Source: Arabidopsis thaliana
Taxonomy: Eukaryota > Streptophyta > Magnoliopsida > Brassicales > Brassicaceae
NCBI RefSeq assembly: GCF_000001735.4
Contig: NC_003070.9
Span: 22,491,971-22,555,970, forward strand
Direction: 5' to 3'
DNA: 64,000 nt
The notes below the pieces were generated by a model, which was not told where the DNA came from, did no database searches, and worked only from the letters and a program-made list of their open reading frames with translations. Made by a program: the position numbers and the translations under genes. Numbering within the stretch: position 1 is the first letter of the stretch; every line of letters begins with the position of its first letter. Of the stretch, positions 51,009 through 63,128 are shown in pieces.

Positions 51009-52385
51009 ATGGTAATTTTGACTCCTCTTATGAGTCTGTTCTTTGTGTTATTTGATACAACTTGATGATGGGTTTTTGGAAAACTTTAATCTTTATGCAC
51101 GTTGTGTGACCTAGTTTTAATCGTGGCTTGTCGCAGGCTACTTCGAAGAAAATGATCACACGTGAAGAATGGGAGAAGAAACTAAATGCTGTGAAGCTTA
51201 GGAAAGAAGATATGAATACTTTGGTGATGAATTTTCTTGTGACTGAAGGATATGTTGAAGCTGCTGAGAAATTCCAAAGGGAGTCTGGAACCAAACGTAT
51301 CCTTTTTCTGATTCTGGTTTTGAGTTTTTGTTTATGGAATTGGTGTGTTTGATGTTTAGCTTATCTACTCCTTTTGAACTTCCTTATCGAGAAACAGCAG
51401 AGATAGATCTTGCGACCATTACTGATCGAATGGCTGTTAAAAAGGCTGTTCAAAACGGAAATGTCGAGGATGCGATTGAAAAAGTTAATGATTTGAATCC
51501 TGAGGTACAATGCTTCTTCATATCTTGTGTGGAGAGTAGTCATTCACTTTTCTGATGTAATAAAGAAGCAAAATCTGATTCTTCTTTGAACCCATGCTTG
51601 CAGATACTAGACACGAATCCGGAGCTCTTTTTTCATCTTCAGCAGCAAAGGTTGATAGAATTAATTCGACAAGGGAAGACAGAAGAGGCCTTAGAGTTTG
51701 CTCAGGAGGAACTTGCACCACGTGGCGAAGAAAACGTAAGTCTTTGTATTTCACTTTGATTTCTGTCGTTAAAGATGGTGTTTTCCATGTGTATTGCTCA
51801 TTGACTGTGTGTAATATCTGTTGTTGCTGAAACTTCATTCATACAGTCTGTTATATCTCTCTGCAGCAAGCGTTTCTGGAAGAATTGGAAAAAACTGTAG
51901 CCCTACTTGTTTTTGACGATGCCTCTACCTGCCCGGTTAAAGAGCTTCTTGATCTTTCCCACCGTCTTAAGACAGCAAGTGAAGTAAATGCAGCGATTCT
52001 TACAAGCCAGAGCCACGAAAAAGGTAGCTTTTGAATTTTGATGTTATACTGGTTGTCTTTTAGTAGCCACAAAATACCATTATAATCTCGAGCATCATTC
52101 ATTATCAATCTTAAGATTCAAAGTATATGCAACTCTTCTCTACATAACAAGTAAAATTTTTCATTCATTACTTCACCCACAACATGTATCATCCAAGTTC
52201 TTCTTGAAACTTTCCATTTTCCTCCATGGTTAATGTAGCAACTCAATGTTTGTGAACAAACAGATCCTAAACTTCCAAGCTTGTTGAAGATGTTGATTTG
52301 GGCTCAAACTCAACTGGACGAGAAAGCAGTGTATCCGCACATTAATGATTTGTCTACCGGTAAGCTCGAAGACCCGTCAGAATGA
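51009..52385 (+). CDS. LisH-CTLH-CRA protein, GID8/TWA1-like
   Basis: Six coding exons: 51009-51011, 51137-51296, 51398-51504, 51604-51735, 51867-52023 and 52264-52385, giving 226 residues. The first coding exon contributes only the start codon. LisH motif at residues ~24-54 ([18 protein letters not shown]), CTLH at ~60-115 ([38 protein letters not shown]), then the CRA region to the end ([17 protein letters not shown]). Domain order and length match yeast Gid8 and human TWA1, scaffold subunits of the GID/CTLH E3 ubiquitin ligase, which work in cytosol and nucleus. Catalytic activity comes from other subunits. Probably AT1G61150. Confidence 0.92.
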
Positions 52386-53048
52386 TTCCGTACTTCTTTC
52401 AGCCATTGGAAATCAGTAGCAAAAAGGAACAATGAATGGTGCTCTCTTCTCTTCCCGTCAATCTCAATAACTTACAATTCATATGCTTTCTGCTTTTCCT
52501 TTTCTTCTGCATCGGGATTTGTTGGACCCGCAATCGTTAGGATATGGGGAGGGGAACATAAGCTTTTGTAGGCAATGAATTACTCTAGTCAAATGTTCTT
52601 ATTATCAACATATTTGATGACTCATTGCATACGTGCATTTGATTTGAATGAAGTTATCGACTTTGTTTGGATCTTTGTGTTTGTTTTGAGGAATATTTTT
52701 GTTCCAAAAGGTTCGAATTGTAAACAAGAGAGATGGCTTATTCATCCCATGTATAGTTACATGAATCAATGAATCAACTTGGCACGGTTCCTACTTACCT
52801 AGAAAGCAACATGACCTATTGAATTGAGTGCTGTTACCGTCGAAATGGAGAATCTCTGCGAACCGTACTGAAACATCATTTGATTTTTCTTCTTCTTCGC
52901 AAAATATTATTTTGGTACTGACACAGCTTTGAATCTTGCATGACATGGTACGAAGTAAATAAAGGGAAGTAGTAATAGCAACTTTTTGATATATAAAATA
53001 GGAAACATAATCCACAAGACTCAAGACCTTATGTTGACTCTAGCCATC
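52386..53048. other. 3' region and spacer
   Basis: 3' UTR of the GID8-like gene, then a short spacer before the gag remnant. No gene seen. Confidence 0.5.
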
Positions 53049-53594
53049 TCAATCTTGCATGATATGGTCTTCCGGATCATAGGATTTGGAGGGTTTGCTC
53101 TCCACCTCATCTTCGGATGCGGGTCGGCCCAAATTGCTTTGTCCGCAGTCAACATCTGCAAACTCCTCAGACACGAGCGGCACCTTTTCCTTGATGCTTC
53201 TAAGTTTGGCCTCTACCTTCTCAGCTTCATCAACTACATCTGACACATAATTAAGGATCCATCCGCAGTTCGCTGCACATACCCCTTCCTGCAACTCCTC
53301 GCGTAGCCCTTCCTGGAACAGACACGCCAGCTGCTCTTCCTCCAACTCTCTTCCGAGGTTCTTGACCTTCTTAAGGAACTCGTTATAATACTCACGCACT
53401 GTCTCTGTTCCTTGCTTCACCTCAAAGGCTTCCCAGCTCAAGGCAATGTTGACGTCAACCAGCTTAGACTCATCGAAGGCTCCGCGCTCAGAAGCTTCTC
53501 GGGGTGGCTGATCCTCCTCCCCAACTACCCCTGTGAGCTCAAAGTTTTTTGGTTCACCAGATGTCTTGATCGACCTGGTCTGCCTGCGGGTCAA
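53049..53594 (-). pseudogene. Retrotransposon gag fragment
   Basis: A 181-residue open stretch without a true ATG at its beginning (the first codon is TTG). It contains WEAFEVKQGTETVREYYNEF and ELEEEQLACLFQEGLREELQ, typical of the Retrotrans_gag (capsid) domain of plant Ty3-type elements, then an acidic, Lys-rich linker. No zinc knuckle, protease, reverse transcriptase or LTR adjoins it. The block is clearly more GC-rich than the flanks, which end abruptly near 53045 and 53600. It is a fragment, not a functional element. A domesticated gene is possible but unsupported. Confidence 0.7.
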
Positions 53595-53599
53595 TAATT

Positions 53600-54615
53600 C
53601 ATCGAGTTTTATACATTTAATAATTTGTTACAAAATATGAAAACAAGGATAGTTTTCAGTTAGAAAAACAATTTATTATCTTAGAAAATCATGACTATGC
53701 TAAATCTAATATATTTAAATAAAAAACTTTACATCAAAATTCTAACAAATTATCAAATATTATGGATTTGAGGGAGTATAAATTATCATTATAATTCAAC
53801 AAAATTAAAACTGAATTTTGCGAAAACATAATTTATATGAAACTCGAGTATAAAAATGATGACTCGAAATGGATCAAATAGAATAAAGCAATCGTAATGT
53901 CGAATAGTGGAAAAGAGATTTATATCTTATTTTATTTTGTCTGAAAAAGATCTATCTTCACCTATTTTTATTGAACTTTAAATATTTTAAGCAAAAATAA
54001 AATTGATTCAATTTGATATAAAATGAGCAAAGACCTTTTGATCATGATCCTTTACAAGATTTTCATTTCATGCTTTATCATTACAGAAAAAAAAAATCTA
54101 ACAAACTAATCTGAAAGCTAAAAGATTGAAAATAATATAGTTTCTTAATATATTTTATCAAAATCATTAATAGATATTGTGAAATAGATAATAGAAAATT
54201 GAGAATATCTAAGGAACTTACAAATTGATATTACTTCTTCCATTAGTCATTGTGGAGAATGAAGAAATAAAAAAAATGGGAAATGAAGCTCTTAAAGTGA
54301 GTCTAACCAAATGATGTACTTTTATTAACTCCCAAAATGGGATATCATTGATTTATGTTCTATAAATAAAAAATTAACCTGATTCATTTTTCTTATATAA
54401 TAATTGATTAAGACATACGCTGGCAAAATTTTTTTTTTTTATGTCCGCTCGCAAATCAAAAAAATATGGAAATACAATAAATTTTAATTATAATAAATTA
54501 GCTTTTATTTTCTTTTCATAATTTCTAATAAATATCTCATATACCCAATTTACAGTATCGTATTTTGTATTAAATAAGTTTGAGTTAAAATTGAATCATT
54601 ATGAAAATCTAATTA

Positions 54616-54667
<52 letters not shown>

Positions 54668-57370
54668 ATGTATAGTACTGGTACATAATATTAATGTTTT
54701 GTAACAATTTCGGTTTCTAGTTTCTAAAATATGGTAAATTATCAAAATCGATTAATTATGATATTTTCACAATTATATTTTTCTAATATTGTAAATTTGT
54801 TCCCAAATTTTTTTTTTTTTAAAGTCCCAAAGATAGAAAGTTATTATTATAATTCCAAATTTAAAATAAATTTTAAATTTAATATGGAGATTGACTCTTG
54901 TAGTCTTTTGACTTGTTCATTAATATGTTCCCGAAATAGTTTTATATGGTATACAAAATTAAATAATTGTATAAAAGGTAAATCTAAATTTAAGTTACGT
55001 CAGATTTGATCTTTTATGTGATAGAGATGTGTTCCAAATAGTTCTTTTAATTGATTTGAACACTTTCTTTGGTACCAAAACAAGAAACATCATAGGGTTT
55101 GCGTACTCATTGGTATTAATGAAACTGACCCACACACATGTTTTTGGATCATCACTAATTTAACTGTCTCATAAGCTTTGTCACACACACACACACAGAG
55201 ACTTATATAGTGATGCATTCATTGATATCATTCGGCATCATACCTGTTCTTTCATTCCATAAAGATAAAAAAAGGTAAAAGAGAAATGTGATTTTGTATT
55301 TGAGATTGATTTGTATGTAAGTATTTATGAGTGAGAGAAAATAGTGGATTCTATGCGTGTGGAGATAGTAGAAGAGGTCTCTACTCTACTATGTGTGCTT
55401 GCATTTCCTAGGAACACAAAATGGCCCACTGGCTCTGTCCCTTTGTTTCATAGAGACTAGAGAGTGTCCTCTTCTTTTTCACGTTATTGAGAATGATATA
55501 GTTTCATAGAGACTGAAGATTCCCTTTTGTTTCTCAACTCTTCGAGTTTTGATACTAAGCAAGCTTAACTGAATAAGGTGATTTGGATTTGATAATATCG
55601 GCTACGGTCACAAACTCCGAATAAATCTTGATCGACTTGCTTGAGAGAGGATTGATTCTTGGAATGGCAAATCTCACACAAATATATGAACTTGAAAATG
55701 GGTTTTGTTTGGCCAAAAAAAAAGGAAAAAAAGAAAATGGGTTTTGTTGGATGTGAGATAATTATCCCATTGTCTTGAATCTTGATTATCAATTGGAAAT
55801 GGAAATGATTTTGTTTTTGGTTAGGAATTAATAGTCATTTGGGGGTTAGAAATTAATTGGCATGTGACATATACACAAAGAACCTACCATGTGAACATAA
55901 CTAGAATCATTCAAACATGGGAGGACCCATACAATGTAAATCTTCAAGTCCTATCTTTTAATTTAAGAGGTTTATATCAACTTCATTTTTGTGTGACTTT
56001 GTGCTAACATCAAATTCTGTTTTGGGGAACATAACACAGATAAGGGTTTAGATATGTTCTTGTCTTCTCAATAAAACTGTTTGGATATCAATTGCTTTGA
56101 TTGGAAACTGATTTTGTGGCGTTTATATCGATTTGCAAATAGTTGTGTACTCAAAAGGAGTCTCGATGTTGATGCTAGGAGACGATATAGCTTCATTCAT
56201 CGCCTATCCCACTCCTGCACCCGGAGATTCCAACAGTCGAACTTCAAGTCCAAACTCCATTCAAGAATGTTAAAAAGTTTGATTTTTGCATTATATATGC
56301 TATTTTTTTGTGCTTTTTGCGTTATGCTATGTTTTGTGCTTCTGCGGTTAACTTTTTCTCTACCGTGTCTTGCAAACTGATTGCATCTTCATTGCCAAGA
56401 TTTTTGTTATGAGAATTTTGTGTAAATATAATTAGAAGAAACCAAACTGCAAAAGCCTTGGCTCAAGTATATATGTATTTTACGATTTTTGCCAGATTTT
56501 CTTTTTGTTGAATTTCATTTTTCTTATCACAAAATAATTGATCGTTGAGAAGAATGTGTCTGTCAGTGAACTGTAGTGGTCATGAGTTTTCATGAATATG
56601 CTATTGTCGACCTGCCTAAGCCTAATCATCTTTAAGCCCGACCCAATAAGCAATAAATGGTAAAGTATATTGTACAATGTGGTTGTGATTGGTAACATAC
56701 GTAACATGTGTTCAATCATAATATTACAGAAGACACCATGATGTGTCCCCGAGAAAGAAAAAAACTAGATCTAGTCGTAAGGTTCGTCTTATGTTTGTTC
56801 TTTTTGGTCAAATGATTCGTCTTATGTTATGATACGATTTTATTTTAGATCTCTGACATAACCTTTATTTCTGACCTTCATTATTATCATTGGTTTTTAA
56901 AGAAACATTCTCTCTTTTTTTTTCTTAAATCAGGTCCTCTAAAAACTCCAAATTGTACAGAACTAAACTATATATCATCTGCTTTTGTAGAGATTTATTT
57001 GTCAAAATTATTACCTGACAGCTTAAGGACATCCTGACAAAAAAAATGTTAAGTTCAATGATATATTTAAAGGAAATGAACTCTTTGTGGGCTTGTTTAG
57101 ATCTCTAGCCATTTCCGTGCATGTGAGTCATGTGACTTTTTAGATCTTTCATTTAGACCTTTTTCAATGACATCTACAATATTTATCTTATAGATTTTGG
57201 ATCCGATCAAATTTTGAAGGATGTAAATGGATCTCAGATAAAACTCACATTAGTTAAAAAAAATTTTTTTTTGTCAATTTCTACCTCTCAAGTCTCAACA
57301 ACAAAATCCATTACATGATACATCATTTTTTTTTTTTGGTCGTAAGTACGTAACAGTGTAACACACCTCA
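53600..57370. other. AT-rich intergenic spacer
   Basis: Very AT-rich up to 55000. A (TA)n/(TG)n microsatellite lies at 54619-54671 and CA repeats at 55183-55197. An imperfect hairpin lies around 55362-55413. Short frames around 56081-56380 start without ATG and have no family features. Confidence 0.5.
54619..54671. repeat. Compound (TA)n(TG)n microsatellite
   Basis: About 17 TA units running directly into about eight TG units; likely polymorphic between accessions. Confidence 0.9.
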
Positions 57371-57507
57371 TGACTAAAAAGTTATCATAACTTTGAATGC
57401 GTAATATTTCTACGCATTCAAACGTTTTTAATATTCAAAAGTTTTTTTTAATTTTCTTGACTAAAAAGTTATCATAACTTTATTAACGTCATTATATCAA
57501 GAAAATT
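57371..57507. repeat. Nested direct and inverted repeats
   Basis: A 24-base perfect direct repeat (57371-57394 and 57458-57481), each copy containing the palindrome AGTTATCATAACT. Between them is a 9-base stem-loop (GAATGCGTA 57395-57403, TACGCATTC 57411-57419). An 11-base inverted pair (AATTTTCTTGA 57450-57460, TCAAGAAAATT 57497-57507) encloses the second copy. All lie within 380 bases upstream of the next gene. Confidence 0.8.
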
Positions 57508-57747
57508 GAAAATTTGCATGGGGTTTAATCACAGACATAATTGCTGCTGAAATCATTATAAACTAAAGCTACTTTGGGGTAGTTGTTGTATAATTATTCT
57601 TTTTACTCATATTATCAACTGTCCCAAAATATTAACAATAAATACTCTCACTTCACAATCATCCTCTGCTGTCACCACACAACACAACCAAGGAGTACTA
57701 CTCTCTAATCTCCGATCAAACGACGTCGTCTCTTCTCTCTCTCTCTA

Positions 57748-58503
57748 ATGGGTAATTGCTGCGTCAGCTCCGGTACCACCGATCGGGAAAACGAGAACGT
57801 TTCCGACAAGAACACAACCATTGTCGAAGAAGAGACAGTAGTCAAAGAAGTCTTGTCAGAGACAACCTTGTTCACTCCTTCCTCTAGTTTCCGCACTTCG
57901 ACGTTCAAAGACCCGGTGAAGACCAAGATCCGAGAAGATGAGGAGAAAAAACCCGGTTTCTTGAAAATGGCTTCAGACCCGGTTTTGATCCGACCCGGTT
58001 CGGTTGATCCTGAAGAAGGCTCTGAGGTTTCGGAGATTTGTAGCTTGAGTTTGAGCGAGAGTGTGTCTTCAACGGTTGTGATGAATGGTTACGATGAGGA
58101 ACATGTGATGATGAAACAGAGGAAATCTCAGAGATCTCCGGCGAAAACTCGGACCCAGGTCACCGGTAATAATTATCCGACCCGGAGAACTGATCAATCT
58201 CCACGTAAGAGAAACAATGGTACATGTAATGGAGCGAGATACGGGTCGGGTGTGAGAGACCCGGGTGAGAGATCCGGAAGAAGGTCAAGATCGCCGGCGA
58301 CGAATAGATCGGTGATGGATTCGAATCAGAGTAGTCGGGTGGGTGGGGCAAAGACTAGGAAGAATAATCAGTCTCCGGGTCGGGTTAGACTAGATCCGGC
58401 TAAAAACGGGTTGGATCAGCAACAGCATCAGAATTACGGTTATACCACAGAGGAATTGTTAGAGAACCCGCTTGTTTCGTTAGAGTGTTTCATATTTCTT
58501 TGA
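57748..58503 (+). CDS. Acylation-motif disordered protein of unknown function
   Basis: Intronless, 251 residues. It begins MGNCCVSSG: Gly2 fits N-myristoylation and Cys4/Cys5 palmitoylation, so membrane anchoring is likely. The rest is hydrophilic and probably disordered: an acidic/Ser N-terminal half (EVSEICSLSLSESVSS) and a basic Arg/Asn/Ser-rich half with repeated SPxR-type motifs (QRSPAKTRTQ, DQSPRKRNN, RSRSPATNRS, NQSPGRVR). It ends with LENPLVSLECFIFL. No catalytic domain recognised. The coding sequence is much less AT-rich than the flanks and the start has a clean leader (CTCTCTAATGG). Probably AT1G61170. Confidence 0.85.
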   Translation: MGNCCVSSGTTDRENENVSDKNTTIVEEETVVKEVLSETTLFTPSSSFRTSTFKDPVKTKIREDEEKKPGFLKMASDPVLIRPGSVDPEEGSEVSEICSLSLSESVSSTVVMNGYDEEHVMMKQRKSQRSPAKTRTQVTGNNYPTRRTDQSPRKRNNGTCNGARYGSGVRDPGERSGRRSRSPATNRSVMDSNQSSRVGGAKTRKNNQSPGRVRLDPAKNGLDQQQHQNYGYTTEELLENPLVSLECFIFL

Positions 58504-59515
58504 AAAAGAAGAATATTTCGATGGGAATAATGTCTTCTCATTTGACGTTGGATTCATAATTCGTAAAGCTACTTACTTAATTACGTTACCTCTGTAATTC
58601 ATTTCTGTGTTGTATTTGCTGATTTAAAGTTATAATTCGGTTGAATGATGTAATGTTCGAGTAAACGAAAATTCAAGATTAGAAATGAATACATATGTAT
58701 GTTTTAAACACCACGTAGAATAATATATATCCAAAATAAATACCACTCATTTATAAGTTCTTTAATTTTGGAAATTAGTAATTAATAATGTTCTTTAAAA
58801 TCACAAAAAAATTACTTTCACGAAGACTCGAATCTGAAACATTGCAAGTGCTATTACCACAAGGTGAAGCTAGTATTACATTAGAATCGGGGTCAGACGA
58901 GAAATTATGTAATCACCGAATCAACAATCATTTGAATAATCATTCAAACGGTTACATGAAAATTATATTAAATTGAAAGTTCTCATCCTATTTGGGATCG
59001 TCACTAGCAGTGATAGGGGAACACATTATTTTTTTTGTCGTAAGAAAGTGGAACTCATAATTACACTAGTTTTGAATATTTTTCGTGTTTTGCAAAGAGA
59101 AAGATAATCCAAGACATAAATAATTAATTCAAAAGTTTGCTTTTCTAGATATGAACGTTGCTTTTGTTTATTTATTTATTTTACTTTAATTATATCTATT
59201 GAAAATTTCTCCAAAACAGGGCAAGTTTTTTTTTGGGGGGCAAACTCAATTGATTTATTCATAGTCAAAGCAAAGCAAAGATGACAAGTTATACAAACTT
59301 CATAATTTAACTATCGCTTTGATTGGTCCAAAAAAAAAAAAAAAAAACTATCGCTTGACTTCTCCTTTCCCAGATCTAGAGATTGTACTTAGCTCTTCTT
59401 CTCTCTTCTTCTTCTCATTCTCTTCGCTTGTAACCACAGAACTTTGCAGTGGTCTTGTTCCACTAATATTAGCCTCGTTTTTGCTTACTAAAAGTTTATC
59501 TCTATTCTCATCACC
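58504..59515. other. Spacer upstream of the NLR gene
   Basis: About 1 kb of AT-rich sequence with a poly(A) tract at 59330-59347. A W-box core TTGACT at 59355-59360, about 155 bases before the NLR start, could mediate WRKY control; this is inference. Confidence 0.5.
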
Positions 59516-62360
59516 ATGGGGAGTTGTTTTTCTCTTCAAGTTAGTGATCAAACACTGAATCGTATCTTTAATTGCTTAATTGGTAAAAGTTATATTCGAA
59601 CCCTCGAGAAGAATCTCAGAGCTCTGCAGAGGGAAATGGAAGATCTCAGAGCAATTCAACATGAGGTACAAAACAAGGTAGCTAGAGACGAGGCACGCCA
59701 TCAACGAAGGCTTGAAGCTGTCCAGGTATGGCTTGACCGTGTCAATAGCGTTGATATAGAGTGCAAAGATCTGCTAAGTGTTACTCCTGTTGAGCTTCAA
59801 AAGTTGTGTCTATGCGGTTTGTGTTCAAAATATGTATGTTCAAGCTACAAATATGGGAAAAAGGTATTCTTGTTACTGGAAGAGGTTAAGAAACTAAACT
59901 CGGAGGGAAATTTTGACGAGGTTTCTCAGCCGCCTCCAAGGTCTGAAGTTGAAGAGAGGCCTACTCAGCCTACGATTGGTCAGGAAGACATGCTCGAAAA
60001 GGCATGGAACCGCCTTATGGAAGATGGAGTCGGAATCATGGGTCTGCACGGTATGGGTGGTGTAGGCAAAACAACCCTTTTCAAGAAAATCCACAACAAG
60101 TTCGCTGAAATAGGTGGTACGTTTGACATTGTGATCTGGATCGTGGTGTCTAAAGGCGTAATGATTTCAAAGCTTCAAGAAGATATTGCAGAGAAACTAC
60201 ACCTTTGTGACGACCTGTGGAAGAACAAGAATGAAAGTGATAAGGCCACTGATATACACAGAGTTTTAAAGGGCAAGAGATTTGTTTTGATGCTAGATGA
60301 TATATGGGAGAAAGTGGATTTAGAGGCCATTGGTATTCCCTATCCGAGTGAAGTAAATAAATGCAAAGTAGCATTCACGACACGTTCTCGGGAAGTTTGT
60401 GGGGAGATGGGGGATCATAAGCCGATGCAAGTCAACTGTTTGGAACCAGAGGATGCATGGGAGCTGTTCAAAAACAAGGTCGGAGACAACACATTAAGTA
60501 GTGATCCTGTTATTGTGGAGTTGGCAAGAGAGGTCGCTCAAAAATGTCGTGGTCTGCCATTGGCGCTCAACGTCATTGGTGAGACAATGTCATCTAAAAC
60601 TATGGTACAAGAATGGGAGCATGCAATCCATGTTTTTAATACATCCGCTGCAGAGTTTTCTGACATGCAAAACAAAATTCTTCCGATTCTCAAGTACAGC
60701 TACGATAGCTTGGGGGATGAACATATCAAGTCGTGTTTCCTATATTGTGCTCTGTTTCCTGAAGATGGTGAGATATATAACGAAAAGTTGATAGACTACT
60801 GGATATGCGAAGGATTCATCGGAGAAGACCAAGTTATAAAAAGAGCGAGGAATAAGGGTTATGCGATGCTCGGTACCCTTACCCGTGCAAATTTGCTAAC
60901 AAAGGTTGGTACATATTATTGTGTGATGCATGACGTGGTTCGTGAAATGGCTTTATGGATTGCTTCCGATTTTGGGAAACAGAAAGAGAATTTTGTTGTG
61001 CAAGCAGGAGTCGGGTTACATGAAATACCAAAAGTCAAGGATTGGGGAGCTGTAAGAAAGATGTCATTAATGGATAATGATATTGAAGAGATAACATGCG
61101 AGTCCAAGTGTTCTGAACTTACAACTTTGTTCCTTCAAAGTAATAAATTGAAGAATCTACCAGGTGCATTCATTCGGTATATGCAAAAGCTAGTTGTTTT
61201 GGATCTTTCATATAATCGTGACTTCAATAAACTTCCAGAGCAGATATCGGGGCTGGTCTCGTTGCAGTTTCTTGACTTGTCGAATACAAGTATAGAGCAC
61301 ATGCCTATTGGTCTCAAAGAGTTGAAAAAGCTAACTTTCCTGGATTTGACTTATACTGATCGACTTTGTAGTATCAGTGGGATATCAAGGTTGTTGAGTT
61401 TAAGATTGTTGAGACTGCTAGGGTCTAAAGTTCATGGAGATGCTAGCGTATTGAAGGAGCTGCAGCAATTGCAGAATCTACAAGAGCTAGCCATAACTGT
61501 ATCCGCGGAGTTAATTAGTTTGGATCAAAGGTTGGCGAAGTTAATCTCTAATCTTTGTATTGAAGGGTTTCTTCAAAAGCCATTCGATTTATCATTCTTG
61601 GCGAGTATGGAGAATCTTAGTTCCCTACGGGTGGAAAATAGTTATTTCTCGGAGATAAAGTGCAGAGAAAGCGAGACAGAATCGTCTTATTTACGCATCA
61701 ATCCGAAAATTCCATGCTTTACCAACCTCTCACGACTGGAGATAATGAAGTGCCATAGCATGAAGGATCTGACTTGGATATTGTTTGCTCCAAATCTTGT
61801 CGTGCTACTCATTGAAGATTCAAGAGAAGTGGGAGAAATAATAAACAAAGAGAAAGCAACCAATCTTACAAGTATTACACCATTTCTGAAACTAGAATGG
61901 TTGATTTTGTATAATTTGCCGAAGCTGGAGAGTATCTACTGGAGTCCTCTCCCCTTTCCGGTTTTGTTGACCATGGATGTTTCAAACTGTCCAAAGCTGA
62001 GAAAGCTTCCATTAAATGCTACAAGTGTTTCAAAAGTTGAAGAATTTGAAATACATATGTATCCTCCTCCAGAACAGGAAAATGAGCTTGAATGGGAGGA
62101 CGATGATACCAAAAATCGATTCTTGCCTTCAATCAAACCGGTAATCATTTCTTTTAATCTCTTATGCTTGAGTTATTTGTATTTCTTGCTAATGTTTCTT
62201 TCAAGGTTAGCATGAGATATTGTCCTTCTGCAAAATGGATCACACAATAGAATATACTGTGCCTCTCAATTTCAATGCATTGTTACTAACATTGTTTCAT
62301 TTTCTTCTTCTTTAGTACAAGTACTTCGTCTACCCAGGAATGAGTTTCCTCACTGTCTAA
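59516..62360 (+). CDS. CC-NB-LRR disease resistance protein, RPS5 type
   Basis: Two exons, 59516-62140 and 62316-62360, give 889 residues. The N-terminus MGSCFS (Gly2, Cys4) fits acylation and plasma-membrane anchoring, as in RPS5. A coiled coil (~25-75) lies within a CNL-A type CC domain. NB-ARC motifs: P-loop GMGGVGKTT 179-187, kinase 2 VLMLDDIW 257-264, CKVAFTTRS, GLPLAL 346-351, CFLYCALFPED 407-417, MHDVVREMAL 471-480. LRRs start near 520. All motifs are intact, so it is likely a working immune receptor; the effector is unknown. The small second exon replaces a read-through tail with YKYFVYPGMSFLTV. Probably AT1G61180, first of a local NLR cluster. Confidence 0.93.
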
Positions 62361-62770
62361 AATCAGAATTCACGCTTCTTCTTCTTCTATTGCTTTATCT
62401 ATCTTCTTGTAGTGCTGCATTTGGATTGTATAATTGATTTGCATTCTGATACTTCTGGAATGTGTTGTTGTGTTGTTCACTTGGATTATGTTTTTCATTT
62501 TCCTTTTGTATTCCCTAAAACGTTTTGCATCCTGTTCAAACTACATTTTTACACAATCAAAAGTTTATGCGTTTAGGTAAAATCCATTTGTTGGTTTCTC
62601 TTTCACCTTGCAGTGTCTTTCTTCATCTGTTGGTTTCTTTTTCATGTTCCAGTTGTTAATGAAAAGATTTGATTTTGGTAAATCATGAAGATCTTGTACT
62701 CAGATTCTCTAGTGTCAATCCCTCAAACCTATTCTGAATATCTAAAATTGTGATATACTCCTAAGCTATG
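62361..62770. other. 3' region of the NLR gene
   Basis: T-rich 3' flank of the NLR gene up to the CTATG target duplication (62766-62770) of the solo LTR. No gene. Confidence 0.5.
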
Positions 62771-63128
62771 TGTTAAGATTTCAATATCGATACCTCCGAT
62801 TCCTTAACCAAACCGGTACACACTAACACACCATACAAGAGAGAGACTAGCACATCACTAGCTCAGCTCTCAATACACCATACGAGAGAGACTAGCACAT
62901 CACTAGCTCTGCTCTTAAGTCTCTCATACCATTCAACAACAAACAACATAAACCTCTCTAAACATTCAGAGCCATTATTTATACTCGAACTGAGTTTGTT
63001 CAAGATATTTTTAGATCCTAAAAATATCTTCTTCTTCAAGCAAGTTTCTTCTCACGTGCCTCCTCACTTGCACGTGTCTTCTTTTGCTTTCTCTCATTCA
63101 CATTCTTCTTGATACATCAATCGTATCA
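62771..63128. mobile_element. Solo LTR with CTATG target duplication
   Basis: 358 bases starting TGTTAAGATTTC and ending ATCGTATCA (TG...CA), flanked by CTATG at 62766-62770 and 63129-63133. It contains a tandem duplication of about 42 bases (62828-62870 and 62875-62915, sharing GACTAGCACATCACTAGCTC). Ends and size suit a Copia-type LTR; the family was not identified. No internal element remains. Confidence 0.8.

Noticed and set aside
56081-56380. 99-codon plus-strand frame with a hydrophobic tail
   Set aside because: It begins at TTG rather than ATG and ends in a Phe/Leu/Cys-rich stretch typical of T-rich DNA; a small gene here cannot be excluded but is not supported.
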